Part shown: positions 1 through 5,672 of the stretch, piece after piece | How positions within the stretch are numbered: the first letter of the stretch is position 1 | Layout of the letters: each line of letters opens with the position of its first letter | NCBI GenBank assembly: GCA_938008665.1 | Contig: CALLKA010000152.1 | Location: 1-5,672 of the forward strand | Source of the DNA: an uncultured Bacteroidota bacterium | Lineage (GTDB): Bacteria; Bacteroidota; Bacteroidia; Chitinophagales; Chitinophagaceae | Direction: 5' to 3' | Length of the DNA: 5,672 nt | Notes under the pieces: model-generated | What the model was told of the DNA's origin: nothing | Databases searched by the model: none | What the model saw: only the letters and a program-made list of their open reading frames with translations | Translations under genes and position numbers: made by a program

Positions 1-23
1 CATTAAATGTTAAACATACTTAT

Positions 24-524
24 ATGTCAACCGCAGAATTTACACTCTTACTAACTGAAAATGCTGATTTTTTAAAGCCTTTTGCAATTAATTTGACGAA
101 GGATCATGAATCTGCAAAGGATTTATTTCAGGATACTTTATTTAGGGCTTTGTCCAATAAGGACAAGTACAATGTTGGTACGAATATTAAAGCATGGTTA
201 TATACGATCATGCGTAATATTTTCATCAATGATTATCGTCGTAAGGCCAAACAGGCCACTATTTTGGATAATAGCCCGAATGATTTCTTAATTGATCAAA
301 CCAGGGTCAAGGTATTAAATGATGGCGTTACTAATTTAAATTTAAAAGAGGTAAATAAAATGATTTATGATTTACCAGATTTGTTTAGAACCCCATTTAT
401 TTTGTATTTTGAAGGCTATAAATACAATGAAATATCAGATGCGTTAAATGAACCGCTTGGTACAATTAAAAGTCGAATTCACTTTGCGCGTAAGATATTG
501 AAACAAAAAATAGAGCGATATTAA
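24..524 (+). CDS. ECF-type RNA polymerase sigma factor, first gene of the carotenoid operon
   Basis: This 166-residue protein has the two-domain layout of ECF (group IV) sigma-70 factors and the usual length. Sigma region 2 spans about residues 15-77, with the region 2.2 core-binding helix AKDLFQDTLFRAL (31-43) and the region 2.3/2.4 helix AWLYTIMRNIFINDYRR (57-73) that melts and reads the -10 element. A variable linker follows. Region 4 spans about 113-163, with a helix-turn-helix around YNEISDAL...GTIKSRIHFARKIL (134-159) for the -35 element. There is no extra C-terminal domain and no transmembrane segment. The stop codon is 3 bases before crtI, so it is almost certainly co-transcribed with the pigment genes. 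I infer that it activates this operon and perhaps itself. No anti-sigma gene is seen in the window, although one could lie upstream. The ATG at 24 puts the start about 15 residues before region 2, as expected for the family. Confidence 0.93.
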   Translation: MSTAEFTLLLTENADFLKPFAINLTKDHESAKDLFQDTLFRALSNKDKYNVGTNIKAWLYTIMRNIFINDYRRKAKQATILDNSPNDFLIDQTRVKVLNDGVTNLNLKEVNKMIYDLPDLFRTPFILYFEGYKYNEISDALNEPLGTIKSRIHFARKILKQKIERY

Positions 525-527
525 TCA

Positions 528-2033
528 ATGACAAAAAATTCCAACAAAGCATTAGTGATCGGTGCCGGTTTTGCAGGTTTATCTGCTGCTTCTTTTTTAG
601 CAAAAAAAGGTTGGGAGGTAACTATCGTTGAAAAAAATGAAATGGCTGGTGGGCGTGCGCGCAAATTTGAAGCGGAAGGATTTACATTTGATATGGGCCC
701 AAGTTGGTATTGGATGCCTGATGTATTTGAAAAATATTTTGGTTCTTTTGGAAAAAAAGTTTCCGATTTTTATGAATTACAAAGATTAGATCCTTCTTAT
801 CGTGTTTACTTTGAAAAAGCAACTTGGGATTTACCTGCGAACTACGAGGCATTGAAAAATTTGTTTGAATCCATTGAGCCCGGTGCTGCTAATGCTTTAG
901 ATTCATTTTTAGCAGAAGCAAAGTATAAATATGAAGTAGGTGTAGGCAAATTAGTTTATCAACCAAGTTTATCTATTACTGAGTTTATTGATTATGAATT
1001 AATTAAAGGGATATTTAAGTTGGATGTTTTTCAGTCTATGAAAACGCATATTGCCCGTTATTTTAAACATCCTTATATTCAATTTTTAATGGAATTTCCT
1101 GTCTTGTTTTTAGGGGCCTTACCTGAAAATACGCCAGCATTATATAGCTTAATGAACTATGCAGATATCAAGGGTGGTACTTGGTATCCTAAGCATGGCA
1201 TGTATAGTATTGTAGAAGCGATGGTTAAAGTTGCAAAATCATTAGGAGTGCAATTTAAACTAGGAGAGGAAGTAATGCAAATTGTGGTAGAAAACGGCAT
1301 TGCAACAAAGGTTATTTCGAAAGTGAATGAAACAGGGATGCAGGAAAATTATTCATTTGATGTATTAATTGGTGCTGGCGATTATCATCATATCGAGACT
1401 AAGTTATTAGAAAAAAATTACCAAAGTTATTCTACAAAATATTGGGACAGTCGGGTTTTGGCGCCAAGTTCCTTATTGTATTATGTAGGGTTAAATAAAA
1501 AATTGAAGGATGTCACACATCATTCATTGTTTTTTGATTCTGATTTTTCAGTTCATGGCAGTGAAATTTATAGTAACCCAATGTGGCCATCCAATCCGCT
1601 ATTTTATGCCAGTGTTCCTTCTGTAACTGACCCTACCGTGGCTCCAGTTGGGTGTGAAAATTTATTTTTACTCATTCCAATAGCAGCAGGGTTGGAAGGG
1701 GATACAGCCGATGTTCGCGAAAAATATTTCAATTTGATAATTGAGCGATTGGAAAGAAAATGGGGTCAAACAATTACCGATGCCATTTTATATAAGCGTT
1801 CATACGCAGTAGCTGATTTTAAGCAAGATTATCACTCATTTAAAGGGAATGCATACGGATTAGCAAATACCTTACTTCAAACCGCATTTTTAAAGCCAAG
1901 TTGTAAAAGTAAAAAAGTAAAAAACTTATATTACACTGGTCAATTAACGGTACCTGGACCAGGGGTGCCGCCAAGTTTAATTAGTGGGGAAGTAGTCGCA
2001 AATTTAATATGCAAACAATTTAATAAACTTTAA
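528..2033 (+). CDS. crtI: Phytoene desaturase (CrtI family)
   Basis: This FAD-dependent desaturase inserts double bonds into phytoene, most likely giving lycopene, at the cytoplasmic membrane. The 501-residue length is normal for bacterial CrtI. An N-terminal Rossmann fold carries the dinucleotide motif GAGFAG (12-17), an acidic residue at the end of beta-2 (VEK, E35) and the GGRA motif (41-44), followed by DMGPSW (55-60). A mid-protein KHGMYSIVEAM segment matches the family's substrate-domain region. The C-terminus (467-495) has the CrtI signature around YTGQLTVPGPGVPPSLISGE, which contacts the FAD. The gene starts 3 bases after the sigma factor stop and ends 5 bases before crtB. Sequence alone does not fix the number of desaturation steps. 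A related 4,4'-diaponeurosporene or hydroxyneurosporene desaturase is possible, but the crtB/crtY/crtZ neighbours favour the lycopene-forming role. Confidence 0.94.
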   Translation: MTKNSNKALVIGAGFAGLSAASFLAKKGWEVTIVEKNEMAGGRARKFEAEGFTFDMGPSWYWMPDVFEKYFGSFGKKVSDFYELQRLDPSYRVYFEKATWDLPANYEALKNLFESIEPGAANALDSFLAEAKYKYEVGVGKLVYQPSLSITEFIDYELIKGIFKLDVFQSMKTHIARYFKHPYIQFLMEFPVLFLGALPENTPALYSLMNYADIKGGTWYPKHGMYSIVEAMVKVAKSLGVQFKLGEEVMQIVVENGIATKVISKVNETGMQENYSFDVLIGAGDYHHIETKLLEKNYQSYSTKYWDSRVLAPSSLLYYVGLNKKLKDVTHHSLFFDSDFSVHGSEIYSNPMWPSNPLFYASVPSVTDPTVAPVGCENLFLLIPIAAGLEGDTADVREKYFNLIIERLERKWGQTITDAILYKRSYAVADFKQDYHSFKGNAYGLANTLLQTAFLKPSCKSKKVKNLYYTGQLTVPGPGVPPSLISGEVVANLICKQFNKL

Positions 2034-2038
2034 CAATT

Positions 2039-2881
2039 ATGTCAACCTTAAACTTGTATGATCAAGCTACGGCCTATAGTAGTAAGTATACAACCTTAAT
2101 GTATAGTTCAAGTTTTTCTTCTGCTATAAAGTTATTGCATAAGGATTTGAGACAACCTATATTCGACATATATGGCTTTGTTCGATTTGCAGATGAAATT
2201 GTAGATACTTTTCATGATTATGATAAAGTAGCATTATTGCAACAATTTAAATTGGATACCTATCAGGCATTAGCACAAGGAATCAGTATGAATCCCATTT
2301 TGCATAGGTTTCAATTAACTTTTAATAAATATAAAATTGATCCTGCTTTATTAGATGCGTTTTTATTGAGTATGGAAATGGATTTATCTAAACAGCAGTA
2401 TGATGATCAAACGTATAACACCTATATCTATGGTAGTGCTGAAGTGGTTGGTTTAATGTGTTTGTATATATTTTGCGAGGGCAATCAAGCGCAATTTGAA
2501 GAATTAAAGCCGTCGGCACAAAGTTTGGGAGCTGCATTTCAAAAAGTTAATTTTTTAAGGGATATCAAGGCAGATTTTGAAGGTTTGGATAGAATGTATT
2601 TCCCTAATTGTGATTTTTCTAATTTTTCACAAACAGATAAAGATAAAATCGAGGAGGATATTCAAAATGATTTTTCAATTGCACTTAATGGCATCAAGTA
2701 CTTGCCATTAAAGGCGCGGTTTGGGGTATATGTCGCTTTTAAATATTATTACTCTTTATTTAAAAAAATAAAAAAAGTACACCCTCATTCAATTTTGAAA
2801 ACAAGGATCAGAATTCCTGATTATGGAAAAATTTTCATTCTAGCGAAGGCAAGTATTCGTAGTCAATTAAATTTATTTTAA
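2039..2881 (+). CDS. crtB: Phytoene synthase (squalene/phytoene synthase family)
   Basis: It condenses two geranylgeranyl diphosphates head-to-head through prephytoene diphosphate to phytoene, the committed step of C40 carotenoid synthesis. The 280-residue length is typical of Bacteroidota forms. Both aspartate-rich motifs that bind Mg2+-diphosphate are present: RFADEIVD (49-56, D52 and D56) and NFLRDIKAD (171-179, D175 and D179). The conserved YGSAEVVGLM stretch (131-140) lies between them. The SSSFSSAI region (23-30) matches the N-terminal substrate-binding segment, and RMYFP (185-189) corresponds to the usual RxYLP after the second motif. The gene follows crtI by 5 bases and precedes idi by 10. 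A dehydrosqualene synthase (CrtM type) belongs to the same family, but the cyclase and hydroxylase in the operon argue for phytoene. Confidence 0.93.
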   Translation: MSTLNLYDQATAYSSKYTTLMYSSSFSSAIKLLHKDLRQPIFDIYGFVRFADEIVDTFHDYDKVALLQQFKLDTYQALAQGISMNPILHRFQLTFNKYKIDPALLDAFLLSMEMDLSKQQYDDQTYNTYIYGSAEVVGLMCLYIFCEGNQAQFEELKPSAQSLGAAFQKVNFLRDIKADFEGLDRMYFPNCDFSNFSQTDKDKIEEDIQNDFSIALNGIKYLPLKARFGVYVAFKYYYSLFKKIKKVHPHSILKTRIRIPDYGKIFILAKASIRSQLNLF

Positions 2882-2891
2882 AATTCAATAA

Positions 2892-3419
2892 GTGGAGCAA
2901 GTTATATTAGTAGATGTAGATGATTGTGAGATTGGCGTAATGGAAAAAATGGAAGCGCATAAGCAAGCTGTTTTACATAGGGCTTTTAGTGTTTTTTTAT
3001 TTAATCGACAGGGAAAGATGTTGTTACAACAAAGGGCTTTAACCAAATACCATAGTGCTGGTTTATGGACAAACACTTGTTGTAGCCATCCACGACCAGG
3101 GGAAATACTGGAAAATGCAGTATCGAGAAGGTTGATTGAGGAAATGGGTATTACTGCAAAGGTATATAAGGCATTCGATTTTATATATCAGGCAGAATTA
3201 CCTGATAATTTAAATGAACACGAATTCGATCATGTTTTTATAGGAAATTTTGATGATGAAGTGCGTCCTAATCATTTAGAAGTAGCTAATTTTGTATACC
3301 AAAGTATTGAAGAGATTGACGCCAACTTGCAATCACACCCTGAGAAATACACGGTATGGTTTAAAATTGCTTTTCCAAAAGTGGTCGAATGGTATCAAAC
3401 TAATTCTTCATTAAGTTAA
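2892..3419 (+). CDS. idi: Isopentenyl-diphosphate delta-isomerase, type I (Nudix fold), GTG start
   Basis: This enzyme interconverts IPP and DMAPP, the primer and extender units for GGPP. The 175-residue protein carries every catalytic and metal residue I can place against the E. coli enzyme: H23, H29 and H66 with E109 and E111 as metal ligands, and C64 within NTCCSHP (61-67) as the catalytic cysteine. A partial Nudix-like box runs GE...RRLIEEMG (70-86), and W156 sits where the active-site tryptophan is expected. The start is GTG. It is preferred because residues 2-19 (from EQVILVDVDD) match the family's normal N-terminus, which the internal ATGs at codons 17 and 20 would delete. It lies 10 bases after crtB and 11 before crtZ. 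Its place in the operon suggests that precursor supply is raised together with pigment synthesis. The start is the only non-ATG one in the operon. Confidence 0.94.
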   Translation: MEQVILVDVDDCEIGVMEKMEAHKQAVLHRAFSVFLFNRQGKMLLQQRALTKYHSAGLWTNTCCSHPRPGEILENAVSRRLIEEMGITAKVYKAFDFIYQAELPDNLNEHEFDHVFIGNFDDEVRPNHLEVANFVYQSIEEIDANLQSHPEKYTVWFKIAFPKVVEWYQTNSSLS

Positions 3420-3430
3420 AATATATTTTT

Positions 3431-3901
3431 ATGAGTTTTTTATTTGTAATGTTATTGACATTTTTAGTTATGGAAGGAATTACTTGGTTAACGCATAAGT
3501 ATGTCATGCATGGATTTTTATGGGTTTTACATGAGGATCATCACCAACCTACCGGACATATCTTTGAAAAGAATGACGCATTTTTTTTAATATTTGCTAT
3601 TCCAAGCATGCTTTGTATATTCTTTGGGACATTTAAAAATATGCCATGGTTGGCTGGCTTAGGAACTGGTGTTGCTATGTATGGATTTGCTTATTTTGTA
3701 GTTCATGAAGTGATCATTCACCAACGTATCAAATGGTTTACACGTTCTAATATCCGCTATATTAAGGTATTACGTTGGGCGCATAAAATGCATCATAAGC
3801 ATTTAGACAAGCATGAAGGGGAAAGTTTTGGTATGTTGTATGTTTCAAAAAAATATTGGGATAAAGTAAAGCGCGACGAAGCAATACAAAATAATGGGTA
3901 A
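3431..3901 (+). CDS. crtZ: Beta-carotene 3-hydroxylase (CrtZ type, membrane di-iron)
   Basis: It hydroxylates C-3 of both beta-ionone rings, turning beta-carotene through beta-cryptoxanthin into zeaxanthin. It is an integral membrane non-haem di-iron enzyme of the fatty-acid hydroxylase superfamily. All four histidine clusters are visible: HKYVMH (22-27, HX4H), HEDHH (34-38, HX2HH), HEVIIH (92-97, HX4H) and HKMHH (118-122, HX2HH). Hydrophobic segments lie at about 2-20, 50-66 and 75-93. At 156 residues it is at the usual short CrtZ length. The soluble C-terminal tail is lysine-rich. It starts 11 bases after idi with an A/T-only spacer and ends 6 bases before crtY. No ketolase gene is seen beside it, so hydroxylation is the only ring oxidation predicted from this locus. 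Confidence 0.95.
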   Translation: MSFLFVMLLTFLVMEGITWLTHKYVMHGFLWVLHEDHHQPTGHIFEKNDAFFLIFAIPSMLCIFFGTFKNMPWLAGLGTGVAMYGFAYFVVHEVIIHQRIKWFTRSNIRYIKVLRWAHKMHHKHLDKHEGESFGMLYVSKKYWDKVKRDEAIQNNG

Positions 3902-3907
3902 TTATTT

Positions 3908-5137
3908 ATGAATAATGCAAATTCGCCAAGCCCAGCTGCATTAACCTATGATTATATAATCGCAGGTGCCGGAGGTGCTGGCTTATCCTTATTGCATTAT
4001 CTACTAGCTTCTCCAATTTTATCCAATCAACAAATTTTAGTCATTGATCAATCATTGAATAAAACCAATGATCGTACTTGGTGTTTTTGGGAGATGGGGG
4101 ATCATGAATTTGAAACATTGGTGTATCATCGTTGGGAGGCAATTTCAATTCATTCAAAATCTTTTTCTAAAGAATTGTCCACATCCCCTTTTTTATACAA
4201 AATGATACAAGGTGTTGATTTTTATAATTATGTAATGACTGCTGCTAAATTAAAACCAAATGTTCATTGGGTGGAAGCGGCAGTCTCAAACATAAAGGAA
4301 ATTAGTGCTAACAAATCTGAACAGGAAGTTATAGTAGAGTGGCAAGGTGGATTTGCTAAAGCAAGGATGGTATTTACAAGTATTCTGCCTTTCCAAATGA
4401 ATAATTTAGAAAGTGCTACTCGGTATGATTCAATAAATCAGTCATCCGATAATTTACCTTTTTTATGGCAACATTTCAAAGGAAGAACTGTTACATTTAA
4501 TCAACCTGTTTTTAATCAACAAGTGGCGAGGTTAATGGATTTTAATGTGCCACAACATGGCGCCACTGGATTTATGTATTTATTACCCTTCAACGAGATG
4601 CAGGCCTTGGTTGAATATACCTTATTCTCTGATCAAATTTTGGCAATTTCCGAGTATGATAAAGTATTAAATGAATATTTAGCCAAGCATTATCCTGATG
4701 ATACTTACACAATTCAGCATGAGGAGATAGGTGCAATACCGATGACCCAACAAATATTTTCAAATTTTAAAGCGCCAATATATGCTATTGGTGCTTTAGG
4801 TTTAGCTATTAAAGCAAGTACTGGCTATGCTTTTCAATTTATTCAGCAACAGTGTAAAGGGATTGTTAAGCAATTGGAAATAGGAGCTACAATAAATACG
4901 AATGTTCATAATACCAGGCATCGTTTTTATGATGCTGTTTTATTGCATGTTTTATTTTATCATAAAATGGAAGGGGCGGAAATATTTAAAAGAATATTTG
5001 CCAAAAATAAAGCGGCTACTGTTTTTAAGTTCCTTTCCAATACTTCTACATTATGGGAAGATATTCAAATAATGCGATCCCTGCCTACCCGCATATTTTT
5101 ACCTGCAGCGATTACTGTTTTGTGTCGGCGGGGATAG
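3908..5137 (+). CDS. crtY: Lycopene beta-cyclase (CrtY family)
   Basis: It cyclises both ends of lycopene to beta-carotene in a redox-neutral reaction using bound flavin. The 409-residue protein begins with a Rossmann dinucleotide motif, YIIAGAGGAGLSL (16-28), with D47 at the end of the second strand. The diagnostic CrtY stretch NDRTWCFW lies at 54-61. ALVEYT (233-238), with E236, is in the place of the acidic catalytic segment of lycopene cyclases. GAIPMT (275-280) and GALGLAIKASTGYAF (295-309) are the conserved FAD/substrate-side motifs. The ATG 6 bases after crtZ gives a slightly long N-terminus of about 13 residues before the Rossmann strand, so a start a few codons later cannot be excluded. 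The last four residues, CRRG, use tandem CGG codons and look like a non-conserved tail. It is the last gene of the carotenoid operon. Confidence 0.92.
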   Translation: MNNANSPSPAALTYDYIIAGAGGAGLSLLHYLLASPILSNQQILVIDQSLNKTNDRTWCFWEMGDHEFETLVYHRWEAISIHSKSFSKELSTSPFLYKMIQGVDFYNYVMTAAKLKPNVHWVEAAVSNIKEISANKSEQEVIVEWQGGFAKARMVFTSILPFQMNNLESATRYDSINQSSDNLPFLWQHFKGRTVTFNQPVFNQQVARLMDFNVPQHGATGFMYLLPFNEMQALVEYTLFSDQILAISEYDKVLNEYLAKHYPDDTYTIQHEEIGAIPMTQQIFSNFKAPIYAIGALGLAIKASTGYAFQFIQQQCKGIVKQLEIGATINTNVHNTRHRFYDAVLLHVLFYHKMEGAEIFKRIFAKNKAATVFKFLSNTSTLWEDIQIMRSLPTRIFLPAAITVLCRRG

Positions 5138-5163
5138 GTTCCTTCATTTCGTTTTTATTTTAC

Positions 5164-5171
5164 TAATTTTG
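5164..5171 (+). promoter_or_regulatory. Bacteroidota-type -7 promoter element for the tRNA
   Basis: TAATTTTG matches the Bacteroidota housekeeping -7 consensus TAnnTTTG at all six defined positions. It ends 6 bases before the tRNA 5' end, so transcription would start at or just before the mature tRNA. The upstream -33 element is poor: only CTTC-like sequence is found about 19 bases upstream. In AT-rich DNA a chance match is possible, but the spacing to the tRNA is what a tRNA promoter should have. Confidence 0.55.
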
Positions 5172-5177
5172 TGCTAC

Positions 5178-5249
5178 GGCCTTGTAGTATAACGGATAGT
5201 ACATGAGTTTCCGAAACTCCAAATCCAAGTTCGATCCTTGGCGAGGCCA
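5178..5249 (+). tRNA. tRNA-Arg, anticodon CCG (reads CGG)
   Basis: The 72-base sequence folds as a complete cloverleaf. The acceptor stem GGCCTTG/CGAGGCC pairs over 7 positions with one G-T wobble. The D arm is GTAT/GTAC-like with an AACGGATA loop. The anticodon loop TTCCGAA places CCG at 5211-5213. The variable loop AAAT has four bases, and the T arm is a perfect CCAAG/CTTGG with loop TTCGATC. The discriminator is A5249. The 3' CCA is not encoded, because the discriminator is followed by CAA. The outermost anticodon-stem pair is T5204 against C5220, a mismatch, leaving four good pairs. It lies 40 bases after crtY on the same strand and has its own likely promoter. Confidence 0.92.
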
Positions 5250-5250
5250 C

Positions 5251-5282
5251 AAATCCTTTCAACGAAGTTGAAAGGATTTTTT
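5251..5282 (+). terminator. Intrinsic terminator after tRNA-Arg
   Basis: A perfect 13-bp stem pairs AAATCCTTTCAAC (5251-5263) with GTTGAAAGGATTT (5267-5279) around a GAA loop, and the T-run covers 5277-5282. This is a strong plus-strand rho-independent terminator. It begins one base after the tRNA discriminator base. It probably ends both the tRNA transcript and any read-through from crtY, because no comparable structure lies between crtY and the tRNA. Confidence 0.9.
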
Positions 5283-5290
5283 ATTAAAGA

Positions 5291-5315
5291 GTAAATCAAG
5301 CTTGCTTGAATTTAC
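5291..5315. repeat. Imperfect inverted repeat
   Basis: GTAAATCAAG and CTTGAATTTAC pair with a single bulged T around a short CTTG loop, forming a near-palindrome of 25 bases. No T-run follows on the plus strand, and the minus-strand flank is only TTTAAT-like, so it is not a convincing terminator. It could be an operator or a chance structure in AT-rich intergenic DNA. Confidence 0.45.
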
Positions 5316-5324
5316 GAAGAAATA

Positions 5325-5359
5325 AAAAATCCCAACAGAACCGAGCATCGGGGCTGTTG
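5325..5359 (-). terminator. Possible minus-strand intrinsic terminator
   Basis: CAACAG (5333-5338) pairs with CTGTTG (5354-5359), and inside it CCGA (5341-5344) pairs with TCGG (5348-5351) around a GCA loop, with an AA/GG internal mismatch. Read on the minus strand, the hairpin is followed by GGG and then ATTTTTTATT, which resembles a rho-independent terminator. No minus-strand gene in the window would use it. It could limit antisense transcription from downstream, or be part of a plus-strand structure before the oxidoreductase gene. Confidence 0.4.
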
Positions 5360-5366
5360 AAAAGGC

Positions 5367-5396
5367 TTGGGTAAGTCTAGATTTTAATTTATTTTG
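5367..5396 (+). promoter_or_regulatory. Weak promoter candidate for the downstream oxidoreductase
   Basis: TTG (5367-5369) is separated by 19 bases from TTATTTTG (5389-5396), which matches the Bacteroidota -7 consensus TAnnTTTG at five of six defined positions. Transcription would start near 5402, about 10 bases before the ATG at 5413. The match is imperfect and the region is AT-rich, so this is only a candidate. Confidence 0.3.
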
Positions 5397-5412
5397 TTTT
5401 AAATTAGTAGTT

Positions 5413-5672
5413 ATGAAAAAGCACCTCCTATTATTTTTTACTTTTCTTTTGTCATTCCAGTTGACACAAAGTCAACGTCCAGTTGAAAATTTACAAACGG
5501 ACGTATTAGTGATTGGCGGAACAGCGAGTGGTATTAGTGCGGGAATTCAGTCCGCAAGGCTGGGTGTAAATACTTTAGTGATAGAAGAAACGCCCTGGCT
5601 CGGCGGTATGTTAACGTCGGCAGGGGTGCCTGCATTTGATGGAAATAATGCCATGCCTGCTGGATTATTTGG
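5413..5672 (+). CDS. Secreted FAD-dependent oxidoreductase, N-terminal part (runs off the window)
   Basis: The open frame runs from ATG 5413 to the window end without a stop, giving 86 complete codons. A lysine pair followed by a leucine/phenylalanine-rich core (MKKHLLLFFTFLLSF) makes a signal peptide, probably ending near residue 21 (TQSQ). A Rossmann FAD motif follows: TDVLVIGGTASGISAGI (29-45), where the usual third glycine position is read as GGTASG, then VIEETPWLGGMLTSAGVPAFDG (57-78). The GGT-SG and LGGMLTSAG patterns are those of the FAD_oxidored family (PF12831), whose Bacteroidota members are often exported and often annotated loosely as xanthan lyase-like. The substrate cannot be deduced. 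It lies beyond the tRNA terminator, so it is a separate transcription unit from the carotenoid genes. Its G+C content is visibly higher than theirs. Confidence 0.85.
   Translation, partial: MKKHLLLFFTFLLSFQLTQSQRPVENLQTDVLVIGGTASGISAGIQSARLGVNTLVIEETPWLGGMLTSAGVPAFDGNNAMPAGLF

Noticed and set aside
106..291. Second plus-strand open frame inside the sigma factor gene
   Set aside because: It overlaps the conserved sigma region 2 coding sequence in another frame and has no family features.
24..2050. Identical ATGTCAACC at the starts of the sigma factor and crtB genes
   Set aside because: Nine shared bases at two start codons encode a common MST N-terminus and are likely chance; no longer duplication surrounds them.
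2885..3076. Minus-strand open frame of 63 codons opposite idi
   Set aside because: It lies entirely antisense to the conserved N-terminal half of idi, shows no recognisable domain and is explained as a shadow frame.
5084..5138. Pairing of CCTACCCGC (5084-5092) with GCGGGGATAGG (5128-5138) as an operon terminator
   Set aside because: The stem needs two bulges, the loop is about 35 bases and no T-run follows directly, so it is a weak terminator at best.
5178..5282. tRNA 3' end as a phage or island attachment site
   Set aside because: No integrase gene and no second copy of the tRNA 3' end are in the window, and the sequence after the tRNA is a normal terminator.
1..5672. CRISPR array, insertion sequence or toxin-antitoxin pair
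   Set aside because: No regularly spaced repeats, transposase motifs, terminal inverted repeats or small paired genes are seen on either strand.

Overview
The window looks like a chromosomal segment of a pigmented member of the Bacteroidota. The family Chitinophagaceae is a tentative guess from the gene order and protein flavour. The coding DNA is AT-rich, the start codons have A/T-rich upstream sequence without Shine-Dalgarno motifs, and a good match to the Bacteroidota housekeeping promoter -7 element (TAnnTTTG) sits just before the tRNA.

Positions 24-5137 hold six tightly packed plus-strand genes separated by only 3 to 11 bases: an ECF-type sigma factor, phytoene desaturase (crtI), phytoene synthase (crtB), type I isopentenyl-diphosphate isomerase (idi), beta-carotene hydroxylase (crtZ) and lycopene beta-cyclase (crtY). 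They read as one operon. Idi balances IPP and DMAPP, CrtB joins two GGPP into phytoene, CrtI desaturates it to lycopene, CrtY closes beta-ionone rings to give beta-carotene, and CrtZ hydroxylates the rings. The predicted end product is zeaxanthin. No GGPP synthase (crtE) or ketolase (crtW) is in the window, so GGPP must come from elsewhere and ketocarotenoids are not predicted from this locus alone. The sigma factor as first cistron suggests pathway-specific or stress/light-linked control, but its partner regulator is not visible.

Positions 5138-5282 hold a tRNA-Arg (anticodon CCG) with its own likely promoter and a perfect 13-bp hairpin terminator starting one base after the discriminator base. 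No convincing terminator lies between crtY and the tRNA, so this one may also end the carotenoid transcript.

Positions 5283-5412 are non-coding and hold two inverted repeats, one of which looks like a minus-strand terminator, plus a weak promoter candidate. At 5413 a secreted FAD-dependent oxidoreductase begins and runs off the window end. Its base composition is clearly richer in G+C than the carotenoid genes.

The core is a known pathway, and I do not see an undescribed biological system here. The points worth a second look are the sigma factor heading the operon, the tRNA/terminator junction, the paired structures at 5291-5371 and the compositional break after the tRNA.
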